This document shows, in pieces, positions 5,717 through 12,810 of a DNA stretch of 13,162 nucleotides. The stretch is taken from NCBI GenBank assembly GCA_009704425.1, contig WLEG01000026.1, forward strand, positions 1 to 13,162. Direction: 5' to 3'. Both the position numbers and the translations under genes were made by a program. How positions within the stretch are numbered: position 1 is the stretch's first letter; every line of letters begins with the position of its first letter. The notes beneath the pieces are model-generated. The model saw only the letters and a program-made list of their open reading frames with translations. It did no database searches and was not told where the DNA came from. Source of the DNA: Actinomycetota bacterium (GTDB lineage Bacteria > Actinomycetota > Acidimicrobiia > Acidimicrobiales > Ilumatobacteraceae).

Positions 5717-7399
5717 ATGGCACGCCCCGGACAGATCGTGCGTGCGGACCAGATCTCCCGCCTGAAGTCGGAGTCGTTCGACGTCATCGTCATCGGCGGT
5801 GGCATCACCGGCGTCGGCGTGGCCCTCGACGCGGCATCCCGGGGCCTGCGCACGGCCCTGGTCGAACGCGACGACTTCGCGTCGGGCACGTCCTCGAAGA
5901 GTTCCAAGCTGGTGCACGGTGGACTTCGCTATCTGCAACAGGGTGAGGTTCGCCTGGTGTACGAAGCGTTGTACGAACGTCAACGACTTCGTCGGAACGC
6001 ACCGCACCTCGTTTCGTTGTTGCCGTTCATGCTTCCCATCCTGACGAAGGACGGTTTGGTGTCGCGCAAGATCGCGCGCGCCCTCGGATCCGCCTTGTGG
6101 ATGTACGACATCACCGGTGGCGCGCGTATCGGCCGCGTCCACCGACGCCTGCGCAAGAAGAAGGCGCTCGCCCACATGCCCACCATGGCCTCGCAACGTC
6201 TGGCGTCGGCGTACATCTACTACGACGCGCAGGCCGACGACGCCCGACTCTGTCTGTCGGTCGCATTGACGGCCGCCGACCATGGTGCGGTGGTCGTGAA
6301 CCGTTGTGCCGTCACCGCGATCACACGCGACCCGTCGGGCCGCGCCAACGGTGTGTCCGTTCGATGCGACGGAGAGATCTTCGACGTCCCCGCCACCGTG
6401 GTGATCAACGCCGCCGGCGTCTGGACCGACGAGATCCGCACTCTCGAGACCGGTGTCGACCCCGACACCATTCGTCCGGCCAAGGGCGTGCACGTGACGG
6501 TGCCGTGGGAGAAGGTCCGCAACGACATCGCCGTGGTGATTCCGGTCCCCAAGGACAAGCGCAGCCTCTTCGTCGTCCCGTGGGGCCCGCGACCCGACGG
6601 AACCTTCACGCACACCTACGTCGGGACCACCGACACCGATTACCGCGGACCCGTCGACGATCCGCAATGCACCAAGGACGACATCGACTACGTGCTGCGG
6701 GCCCTCAACGCCAGCGTCACCACCGGGGTCACCGCCGACGACGTGACGGGCGTGTGGGCCGGTCTGCGCCCACTGGTGAAACAGGTGAACGCGGCCGACG
6801 GATCCGGCCAGGGCGGCAAGGCCGCGCGCACCGCCGATCTGTCGCGTCGACACCTCGTGCATCGCGGTGAGTCCGGGATCATCACCGTCACGGGAGGAAA
6901 GCTCACGACCTACCGGGAGATGGCCGAGGACACGGTCGATGCCGCCATCGAGTCGCTCTCGGGAACGAGCGCCGGTCGCTGTCGAACGAAGCGCCTGAAG
7001 TTGCGCGGCGCCATGCGTCCGCGAACGGACGGTTCACTGGACGCGCATCTCGAATCCCGTCACGGCGACGAGGCCCGACTGATTCGCGCCATGATCGCCT
7101 CCCGACCGGACCTCGCCGAACCACTCGTGCCCGGCCTGCCCTACGTGCGGGCCGAAGCCATCCACGCCGTCACCCATGAGATGGCCACCACCCTCGACGA
7201 CATCCTCGTCCGCCGCACCCGTTGCCTGTTGTTCGATCGTGAGACCACACTCGGCGCGGCCCGATCCGTCGCCGAACTGGTCGCCCCCGTGGCCGGTTGG
7301 GACGCGACGCGCATCGACACCGAGGTCGCCACCTTCGCCGAAATCTGCGCCCACGAATCCACCGCGGCGCTCGTCACCGAGAGCGAGATGTATCCATGA
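5717..7399 (+). CDS. glpD: Aerobic glycerol-3-phosphate dehydrogenase
   Basis: FAD-dependent oxidation of sn-glycerol-3-phosphate to dihydroxyacetone phosphate, feeding electrons to quinone at the inner face of the membrane. The protein is 560 aa, typical of GlpD. The FAD Rossmann motif GGGITG is at 27-32, followed by the family signature GTSSKSSKLVHGGLRYL (57-73). The middle contains VINAAGVWTDE and the VGTTDTDY and GLRPLV segments. A TGGKLTTYREMAEDTVDA region leads into the C-terminal DAO domain. The frame is open from 5654, but ATG 5717 (MARPGQIVRAD) sits 7 nt after a TACTGT -10 box and fits the family N-terminus, so earlier codons are excluded. The stop overlaps the next start in ATGA. 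It heads a plus-strand operon with an AGPS-like oxidase, a 4-TM protein and an FGGY kinase. Related enzymes act on other polyol phosphates (e.g. erythritol-phosphate dehydrogenase), so substrate is likely but not proven. Confidence 0.93.
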   Translation: MARPGQIVRADQISRLKSESFDVIVIGGGITGVGVALDAASRGLRTALVERDDFASGTSSKSSKLVHGGLRYLQQGEVRLVYEALYERQRLRRNAPHLVSLLPFMLPILTKDGLVSRKIARALGSALWMYDITGGARIGRVHRRLRKKKALAHMPTMASQRLASAYIYYDAQADDARLCLSVALTAADHGAVVVNRCAVTAITRDPSGRANGVSVRCDGEIFDVPATVVINAAGVWTDEIRTLETGVDPDTIRPAKGVHVTVPWEKVRNDIAVVIPVPKDKRSLFVVPWGPRPDGTFTHTYVGTTDTDYRGPVDDPQCTKDDIDYVLRALNASVTTGVTADDVTGVWAGLRPLVKQVNAADGSGQGGKAARTADLSRRHLVHRGESGIITVTGGKLTTYREMAEDTVDAAIESLSGTSAGRCRTKRLKLRGAMRPRTDGSLDAHLESRHGDEARLIRAMIASRPDLAEPLVPGLPYVRAEAIHAVTHEMATTLDDILVRRTRCLLFDRETTLGAARSVAELVAPVAGWDATRIDTEVATFAEICAHESTAALVTESEMYP

Positions 7400-8895
7400 C
7401 GACCGAGATCACTCCCCCGATCGAACTCGCCTCCGACGGCGTCGTCGCCGATCGCTTCGGCCATCGGACCCCCGTCGTCACCGCGGAGCATCTCGAGCGG
7501 ATCACCGCGATCTGCGCCACCGACGTCTCCGCGTCGGGCACGGCCGAGGCCAGTCGCGACTGGTGGCCGTTGAGCATGCACTGGGCTCTGCGTGGCGAGG
7601 TCCCCAAACGTGCCGTCGCGGTGTGCCGACCCGCCTCGACGAACGAGGTCTCCCGACTTCTCGCGTACTGCAACGAGCACGTCATCCCGGTCACCGCGGC
7701 CGGTGGTCGAAGCGGCGTCTGCGGAGCGTCGACGCCGCTCCACGGCGGTGTGTTGCTCGACACGACCGCGATGCACGGTGTGGTCTCCGTCGACGACGAG
7801 TCGTTGACCGTCGAGGTTCTCCCCGGCACCTTCGGACCCGACCTCGAGGCCCATCTGCGACCCTTGGGTCTCACGGTCGGACACTTCCCGCAGAGTTTCG
7901 ACATCGCCACCGTCGGTGGTTGGGTGGCGTGTCGTGGGGCGGGCCAGTACTCCACGCGCTACGGAAAGATCGAGGACATGGTCGTCGGTCTCGAGGTGGT
8001 GCTGGCCGACGGATCGATCGTCCGCACCGGAGGCGCACCACGGGCCGCCGCCGGCCCCGACCTCGACCAGATCTTCATCGGAAGCGAGGGAACCCTCGGC
8101 GTCGTCACGCGCGTCTGGTTGAGATGTCATCCACTCGCCACCAGTGAGCGTCGAGCCGCGTTCGGTTTCGCCTCCTTCGAGAGCGGACTCGATGCGTGTC
8201 GACGGATTCTCCGTCGTGGTGGCACTCCGGCGGTGTTGCGGCTCTACGACGCCCCCGAGAGCCAACGCGGTCAAGGTGGCGACGGTTCCGTGTGCGTTCT
8301 GCTCGTTCTCGACGAGGGCGATCGCGCCAGCGTCGATGCATCGATGAGCATCGTCGAGGAGGAATGCCTGGCGACTCCGGAGTGCGCCCCCCGCGACGTC
8401 GAACTGGTGGAGCGCTGGATGCACCACCGCAACGACACCAGCGCGTTGCAGGCCCTCACGAAGAAGGGATTCGTGGTGGACACCATGGAGATCGCCGCAC
8501 CGTGGGGACGACTGAGCGAGATCTTCGACGCCACGCGCGCCGCGATGCTCGCCGTGCCCCATGCCCGAACCGCCACGTGTCATCTCTCGCACAGCTACGT
8601 CGACGGGGCGTGCCTCTACTTCACGTTCGCCGCCAACCCACCGGCCGACGCGGTGGAATCCACGTACGCCGCGCTCTGGGACGCCGGGACCCGCGCGGTG
8701 CTCGCCCACGGCGGAAACCTCAGCCACCACCACGGTGTCGGCCTCAACCGTGCGCGCTTCGTGCGTGAGGCACTCGGTTCGGGTTTCGCCGTGCTGTGCG
8801 CCGTGAAGACCGCCCTCGACCCCAATGGAATCCTCAACCCGGGCAAGATGGGCCTGCCCGTGCCGTCGGACTGGGAAGGACCGCAATGGCCGTGA
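7396..8895 (+). CDS. FAD-binding oxidase resembling alkyldihydroxyacetonephosphate synthase
   Basis: A 499-aa PCMH-type flavoprotein. The first FAD-binding stretch has AAGGRSGVCG (101-110). The second has HFPQSFDIATVGGW (163-176), RYGKIEDMV (188-196) and GSEGTLGV (229-236). The C-terminal part carries TCHLSHSYVDGACLYF (394-409) and SHHHGVG (443-449), ending LNPGKMG. The order GGWVA..R..YG.IEDLV..GSEGTLG..SHTY..GAC.YF..SHHHGVG is that of alkyl-DHAP synthase (AGPS), which swaps the acyl chain of acyl-DHAP for a fatty alcohol to give an ether bond; the Tyr of the SH(S/T)Y segment and the triple His are catalytic there. Related bacterial enzymes are D-lactate or glycolate-type oxidases, so function is not proven. 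ATG 7396 overlaps the glpD stop. Placement after the DHAP-forming enzyme fits a DHAP-linked substrate. It is soluble or peripheral; no signal peptide is seen. Confidence 0.82.
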   Translation: MTTEITPPIELASDGVVADRFGHRTPVVTAEHLERITAICATDVSASGTAEASRDWWPLSMHWALRGEVPKRAVAVCRPASTNEVSRLLAYCNEHVIPVTAAGGRSGVCGASTPLHGGVLLDTTAMHGVVSVDDESLTVEVLPGTFGPDLEAHLRPLGLTVGHFPQSFDIATVGGWVACRGAGQYSTRYGKIEDMVVGLEVVLADGSIVRTGGAPRAAAGPDLDQIFIGSEGTLGVVTRVWLRCHPLATSERRAAFGFASFESGLDACRRILRRGGTPAVLRLYDAPESQRGQGGDGSVCVLLVLDEGDRASVDASMSIVEEECLATPECAPRDVELVERWMHHRNDTSALQALTKKGFVVDTMEIAAPWGRLSEIFDATRAAMLAVPHARTATCHLSHSYVDGACLYFTFAANPPADAVESTYAALWDAGTRAVLAHGGNLSHHHGVGLNRARFVREALGSGFAVLCAVKTALDPNGILNPGKMGLPVPSDWEGPQWP

Positions 8896-9332
8896 ACGAA
8901 CCGACAGCCTCGACCGACGGACGTTGGGATCGTTCCGCGATCCGTGCCGGTGGCATGGTCGCCTTGGTCTTCGCGGTCCCGTTCTCGGTGGCCGCCCGCC
9001 TCATCGCCGGCGACGAGACACCCGAGGGAGGCAAGGCGACGCTCGTCGTGCTGTTGTCGTTGTGCGCCGCCATCGGCTTTCTCCTCGGTGCCGGCGTGGC
9101 CGCGTGGCATCAACGTCGCGGAACCCCGCTCTCGCACGGCATCGTCACCGCGGCGGTCTCGTACATCGTGCCGCAGGCGGTACTCATCGTGATCAAGATC
9201 GCCCGCGGTGGCGAGGTCCGTTGGACCGGAGTGATCTTCAATCTCACCATCATGATCACGATGGGTGTTCTCGGCGGACTACTCGGCTCGTCCATGCGCA
9301 AGCACGGCGCTCGCCCGAGCGGTCAACGCTGA
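8886..9332 (+). CDS. Unrecognised small integral membrane protein (four TM helices)
   Basis: A 148-aa protein I do not recognise. After a polar N-terminus of about 18 residues there are four hydrophobic segments: about 22-41 (MVALVFAVPFSVAARLIAG region), 51-74 (VVLLSLCAAIGFLLGAGVAAW), 85-107 (a GIVTAAVSYIVPQ region) and 113-135 (GVIFNLTIMITMGVLGGLLG). A basic tail follows. Loop residues include WHQRRG and ARGGEVRW. ATG 8886 has a strong GGAAGGA at 8874-8880 with 5-nt spacing and overlaps the end of the oxidase gene by 10 nt, so it is translated within the operon. Being between a DHAP-type oxidase and a kinase, it could be a membrane partner or polyol/lipid-related transporter subunit. It is too short for GlpF, and no aquaporin NPA motif is present. 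Confidence 0.8.
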   Translation: MAVNEPTASTDGRWDRSAIRAGGMVALVFAVPFSVAARLIAGDETPEGGKATLVVLLSLCAAIGFLLGAGVAAWHQRRGTPLSHGIVTAAVSYIVPQAVLIVIKIARGGEVRWTGVIFNLTIMITMGVLGGLLGSSMRKHGARPSGQR

Positions 9333-9349
9333 CGTGACAGACTCTCGCC

Positions 9350-10855
9350 ATGAGTAGCTCCGTTCTCGTCATCGACATCGGAACGAGCGGACTGCGGTCC
9401 GCCGTCGTGCGCCCCGATGGTTCCGTCGACGGCATGCATCATCGACCATTCGTCCCGTCGACGCCGTTCGCCGGCCTCGTGGAGTTCGATGCGGTCGAGA
9501 TGGCCCGACTGGTGCTCGAGGTGTCGCGACTCTCCCTCGCCGACGCCGGACCCGTGGGTTCGGTCGGCATCACCAATCAACGGGCGTCCACCATCGTGTG
9601 GCGCCGCAGCACCGGAGTCCCCATCGGACCCGCTCTGGGTTGGCAGGATCTGCGCACCGTCGGCGAGTGCATCATGGCCAAACTCGAGCACGGGCTCGGT
9701 CTGGCCCCCAACCAGTCGGCGACGAAGGTGGCGTGGCTGTTGAAGAACCACGTGGGCGACGCGGCCGCGGTGGCCGCCATCGCCGACGACCTGGCGTTCG
9801 GAACGGTGGACACGTGGATCGCCTGGACCCTCTCGGGGGGATCGCTGCACGTGACCGATCACGGCAACGCCGCCGTCACCGGACTCTGCGAGATCACGGC
9901 CGACGGTGGTCCGCGATGGCACGCGCGCGCGTGCGACGCCCTCGGGGTGCCGATGCGGATACTGCCGACCATCGTGGCGTCATCGGGCGTCATCGGACAC
10001 GCCACCGCCCTCGACGGCGCTCCTCCGATCGCCGCGTTGGCCGGTGATCAACAGGCGTCGTTGATCGGCCAATCGTGTGTCCGTCCGAACATGGCCAAGT
10101 GCACCTTCGGCACCGGCGGGATGATGAACGTGCTACTCGGTGCGCAGGCTCCCGACGCACCCGAACGACTCGCGCACGGAACGTTCCCCATCGTGGCGTG
10201 GAGTCGGGCGGGAACTCCCGCGCCCGACGTGTGGTGGGCATCGGAAGCCATCATGTTGTCCGCGGGCACGAACGTCGAATGGTTGCGCGATGATCTGGGC
10301 ATCATCTCCGACGCCGCCGACAGCGATGCCATCGCCGCTTCGTGCGCCGACACCGACGGGGTCGTGTACGTGCCCGCCCTCCTCGGTCTCGGAACGCCCC
10401 ACTGGGACTACGGGGCGCGCGGAGCCTTGCTCGGACTCACGCGGGGTTCCGGGCGCGCCCAGGTGGTGCGCGCGGTGCTGGAAGGTGTGGCCCATCGCGG
10501 CGCCGACCTGCTCGAGGCCGTCGAGGCCGACCATCCCGACGTCCGCGTCCCCGAGATCCGCGTCGACGGAGGCATGAGCCGCAACCGGACCTTCGTCCAG
10601 GCGTTGGCCGACGCCACGGGTCGCCCGGTCGCCGTGTCACCCCTGAGTGAAGCCACCACCCTGGGCGCGGGGTACTTGGCGGGGCTGGCCACGGGCACGT
10701 GGGCCACTTTCGACGAGATCGCCGATCTGTGGCGCCCGCTGTCGCTCGTGGAGCCCCGACCCGACCCGGACCGCGCGCGCCAGCGGGAGAAATGGGCCGA
10801 CGCTGTGACCCGCGCCTCCGGTTGGATACCCGAGCTGTCGAGCCTCGACTTCTAG
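9350..10855 (+). CDS. FGGY-family carbohydrate kinase, glycerol kinase-like
   Basis: A 501-aa ATP-dependent sugar/polyol kinase of the FGGY fold. The first phosphate loop DIGTSGLRS (9-17) opens the N-terminal domain. NQRASTIVW (76-84), GWQDLRT (97-103), SATKVAWLL (123-131) and GDQQASL (232-238, catalytic Asp233) match glycerol kinase positions. KCTFGTGGMMN (250-260) and VDGGMSRN (adenosine-site loop, about 405-412) follow. Of the six glycerol contacts in E. coli GlpK (Arg83, Glu84, Trp103, Tyr135, Asp245, Phe270), Arg, Trp and Asp are kept (78, 98, 233) while Glu, Tyr and Phe appear as Ala79, Asn121 and Met258. Glycerol is therefore plausible from context but not assured. It starts at ATG 9350, 17 nt after the 4-TM gene stop. 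No clear Shine-Dalgarno is visible. It is last gene of the glpD cluster. Confidence 0.88.
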   Translation: MSSSVLVIDIGTSGLRSAVVRPDGSVDGMHHRPFVPSTPFAGLVEFDAVEMARLVLEVSRLSLADAGPVGSVGITNQRASTIVWRRSTGVPIGPALGWQDLRTVGECIMAKLEHGLGLAPNQSATKVAWLLKNHVGDAAAVAAIADDLAFGTVDTWIAWTLSGGSLHVTDHGNAAVTGLCEITADGGPRWHARACDALGVPMRILPTIVASSGVIGHATALDGAPPIAALAGDQQASLIGQSCVRPNMAKCTFGTGGMMNVLLGAQAPDAPERLAHGTFPIVAWSRAGTPAPDVWWASEAIMLSAGTNVEWLRDDLGIISDAADSDAIAASCADTDGVVYVPALLGLGTPHWDYGARGALLGLTRGSGRAQVVRAVLEGVAHRGADLLEAVEADHPDVRVPEIRVDGGMSRNRTFVQALADATGRPVAVSPLSEATTLGAGYLAGLATGTWATFDEIADLWRPLSLVEPRPDPDRARQREKWADAVTRASGWIPELSSLDF

Positions 10856-10877
10856 AGTGTGGAGTTGTTCGGACGCC

Positions 10878-10894
10878 TCGACGGTTCCCGTCGG
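10878..10894 (+). promoter_or_regulatory. Hairpin between kinase and ferritin-like gene
   Basis: CGACGG-TTC-CCGTCG (10879-10893) forms a 6-bp GC-rich stem, extendable by one T-G pair. It lies in the 63-nt gap after the kinase stop and before the ribosome site of the next gene. No T-run follows. It may mark the operon boundary or a 5'-leader structure. Confidence 0.3.
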
Positions 10895-10918
10895 ACATCC
10901 GGTTTCGAAAGGACACTC

Positions 10919-11452
10919 GTGAGCACGACCCCCGTGACCAGTACCAGTGACAAGAGCGCGGCCACTCCCCCGCGTCGCCCCACGCCGGCCGACATCGAGT
11001 TGCTGGCCTTCGCCCAGGCCGCCGAGCTGACCGCGCGCGATCTGTACGAGCAGGCCGTGGCCGAGGGTGCCGGCGGAGATCAGATCGCAAGCCTCGTCGC
11101 CTTGGCCGCCCACCACGACGCCTATGCCCAGTCGTTGTCGGCTCTGCTCGGCACCGACGCCCCCCAGTCTCGCAACGACGAACTGTTCTCCTCGTTGAAG
11201 TCCGGGTTCGGCTCCGACACCGAATCGACCGCCTTGGCCGCGCACGAACTGGAGAACACTCTGGTCGTCACCCACACCGATCTGCTCGGTCGACTCGACG
11301 GAACCGAGGGCGCCGCGCTGGTGGCCTCCATCCTCATCGGTGAGTCGCGCCACTGCGCCGCGTTGGCGGCGTTGGCCGGCAAGTCGCCGGTGGACGACAT
11401 CGACCTGTTCCTCACGACGTCCGACGTCGAGTCCCTCGCCCCGCAGGCCTGA
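10919..11452 (+). CDS. Ferritin-like domain protein (cytoplasmic)
   Basis: A 177-aa protein with a Ser/Thr/Pro-rich N-terminus of about 23 residues and then a ferritin-like four-helix bundle. No signal peptide or membrane span is present, so it should be cytoplasmic. Candidate metal ligands are Glu36 in helix 1, His66 in helix 2 (AAHHDAY), Glu112 in helix 3 and Glu142-x-x-His145 in helix 4. Helix 2 has Ala where the usual ExxH glutamate would be, so a normal diiron site is uncertain. GTG 10919 is chosen because AAAGGA lies 5 nt before it; the upstream GTG at 10859 abuts the kinase stop and gives a non-conserved extension. The next gene, an exported ferritin-like protein, begins 13 nt after the stop. 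The pair is clearly an operon. Function (iron, peroxide or desiccation stress) is unknown. Confidence 0.82.
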   Translation: MSTTPVTSTSDKSAATPPRRPTPADIELLAFAQAAELTARDLYEQAVAEGAGGDQIASLVALAAHHDAYAQSLSALLGTDAPQSRNDELFSSLKSGFGSDTESTALAAHELENTLVVTHTDLLGRLDGTEGAALVASILIGESRHCAALAALAGKSPVDDIDLFLTTSDVESLAPQA

Positions 11453-11465
11453 TCCGGAGATGACC

Positions 11466-12401
11466 ATGAACGACTTCAACCGTGATGAATTGCGTCGCGC
11501 ACTGCGCACCCCGGCCGATCATGGCACCGACACGTTCGGTTCCATCGTGAAGGCCACCAGTGGCTTGAACTTCGCCCGCTCGCTGTCGCGTCGTCGTTTC
11601 TTCGTGGCCGGCGGCGCCACCGTGTCCTTCGCCGCGTTGGTGGCGGCCTGCGGTGGCTCGGAGTCCACCGGCATCGCCCGCTTGGGCAATGCTCCGACGC
11701 CGAACGAACTGGTCGAGGCCGACGTCACCGACATCACCTTGTTGCGCACGGCGACCTCGCTCGAGCACAACGCGATCTTCGTCTACGAAGCCGCGGAAAG
11801 CGCGGGCTTCCTGACCGGCGACGCCGCCGAGATCGCCAAGCGGTTCCTCGACGATCACCGCGCCCATGCCGAAGCCACCGCTTCGCTCACCACCGATCTG
11901 GGTGGAAAGGCCTACACCCAGCCGAACCCGCGTCTGCAGTCGGTGTACATCGAGCCGGCGCTGAAGCTCATCGTCGGAGACGAGGCCAACGGGGTGCCGG
12001 CCTCCGACGATCCGGCCGCCGACGTTCTGGCGCTGGCGTACGCGCTCGAGACCATCGCCGGCTCCACGTATCAGGCCTACGTGCCGTTGCTCGTCGACAA
12101 GTCGTTGCGCGCGGCCGCCATGGGGATCGGCGACCAGGAGGCCCGCCACGCGGCCCTGCTCGGCGTCGTTCTCAACCCCGCCCGTCTGGTGTCGTCGATG
12201 GGTCTGTCCATCGCGGCCGAGTACCAGGAGGACACCGAGACCCCGGCCGCGGCCTACGCCTCGCCCTCGGCCTTCGGAACCCAGGCGCCGGTTCCGGTGA
12301 CGCTGGGTGCCGCCAACGAGAGTGGCATCCGCACCACGGTGAACCTCGAGACCCCGAGCCTGAACTCGATGGTCTACGAGTACCTCGACGCCGAGGGCTG
12401 A
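11466..12401 (+). CDS. Tat-exported ferritin-like lipoprotein
   Basis: A 311-aa protein. A long polar N-region is followed by the twin-arginine motif SRRRFF (41-46), a hydrophobic stretch and the lipobox VAAC with Cys62, so it is predicted to fold in the cytoplasm, leave by Tat and be lipid-anchored outside the membrane. The mature part is a ferritin-like (Ferritin_2-type) bundle with candidate ligands Glu100, His131/His134 (DDHRAH), Glu195 (YALET) and Glu225-x-x-His228 (QEARH). The C-terminal 60 residues are Ala/Pro/Thr-rich. Two in-frame ATGs exist at 11460 and 11466; GGAG at 11456-11459 is correctly spaced (6 nt) only for 11466. It is paired with the cytoplasmic ferritin-like gene 13 nt upstream. 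Tat export suits a cofactor loaded before export. Substrate and role are not known. Confidence 0.87.
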   Translation: MNDFNRDELRRALRTPADHGTDTFGSIVKATSGLNFARSLSRRRFFVAGGATVSFAALVAACGGSESTGIARLGNAPTPNELVEADVTDITLLRTATSLEHNAIFVYEAAESAGFLTGDAAEIAKRFLDDHRAHAEATASLTTDLGGKAYTQPNPRLQSVYIEPALKLIVGDEANGVPASDDPAADVLALAYALETIAGSTYQAYVPLLVDKSLRAAAMGIGDQEARHAALLGVVLNPARLVSSMGLSIAAEYQEDTETPAAAYASPSAFGTQAPVPVTLGAANESGIRTTVNLETPSLNSMVYEYLDAEG

Positions 12402-12410
12402 ACCCGCCCG

Positions 12411-12416
12411 TACACT
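12411..12416 (+). promoter_or_regulatory. -10 box for rnpB
   Basis: TACACT (TANNNT) ends 6 nt before 12423, the first base of the P1 stem of RNase P RNA, exactly where a transcription start is expected. A possible TCGACG -35 at 12385-12390 has a 20-nt spacer and is weak. It lies just after the upstream stop codon. Confidence 0.45.
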
Positions 12417-12422
12417 TCCCCT

Positions 12423-12782
<360 letters not shown>

Positions 12783-12788
<6 letters not shown>

Positions 12789-12806
12789 CCCACCGGCGAT
12801 CGACGG
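12783..12806 (+). terminator. Possible hairpin at the 3' end of rnpB
   Basis: CCGTCG (12783-12788) can pair with CGACGG (12801-12806), with a small GCC/GGC pairing inside. The 5' arm is also the end of the P1 3' strand, so the two structures compete. Only CCCTTC follows, not a T-run, so termination is uncertain. The convergent gene's stop is 5 nt beyond. Confidence 0.3.
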
Positions 12807-12810
12807 CCCT

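Noticed and set aside
7141..8886. A 581-codon minus-strand frame opposite the AGPS-like gene
   Set aside because: The plus-strand oxidase has a full set of family motifs across the same bases. The reverse frame has none and would span the glpD end as well.
10853..10858. TAGAGT at the kinase stop as a -10 box for the ferritin-like operon
   Set aside because: No -35-like hexamer lies at 16-19 nt, and the TAG is the kinase stop codon. A promoter here is possible but unsupported.
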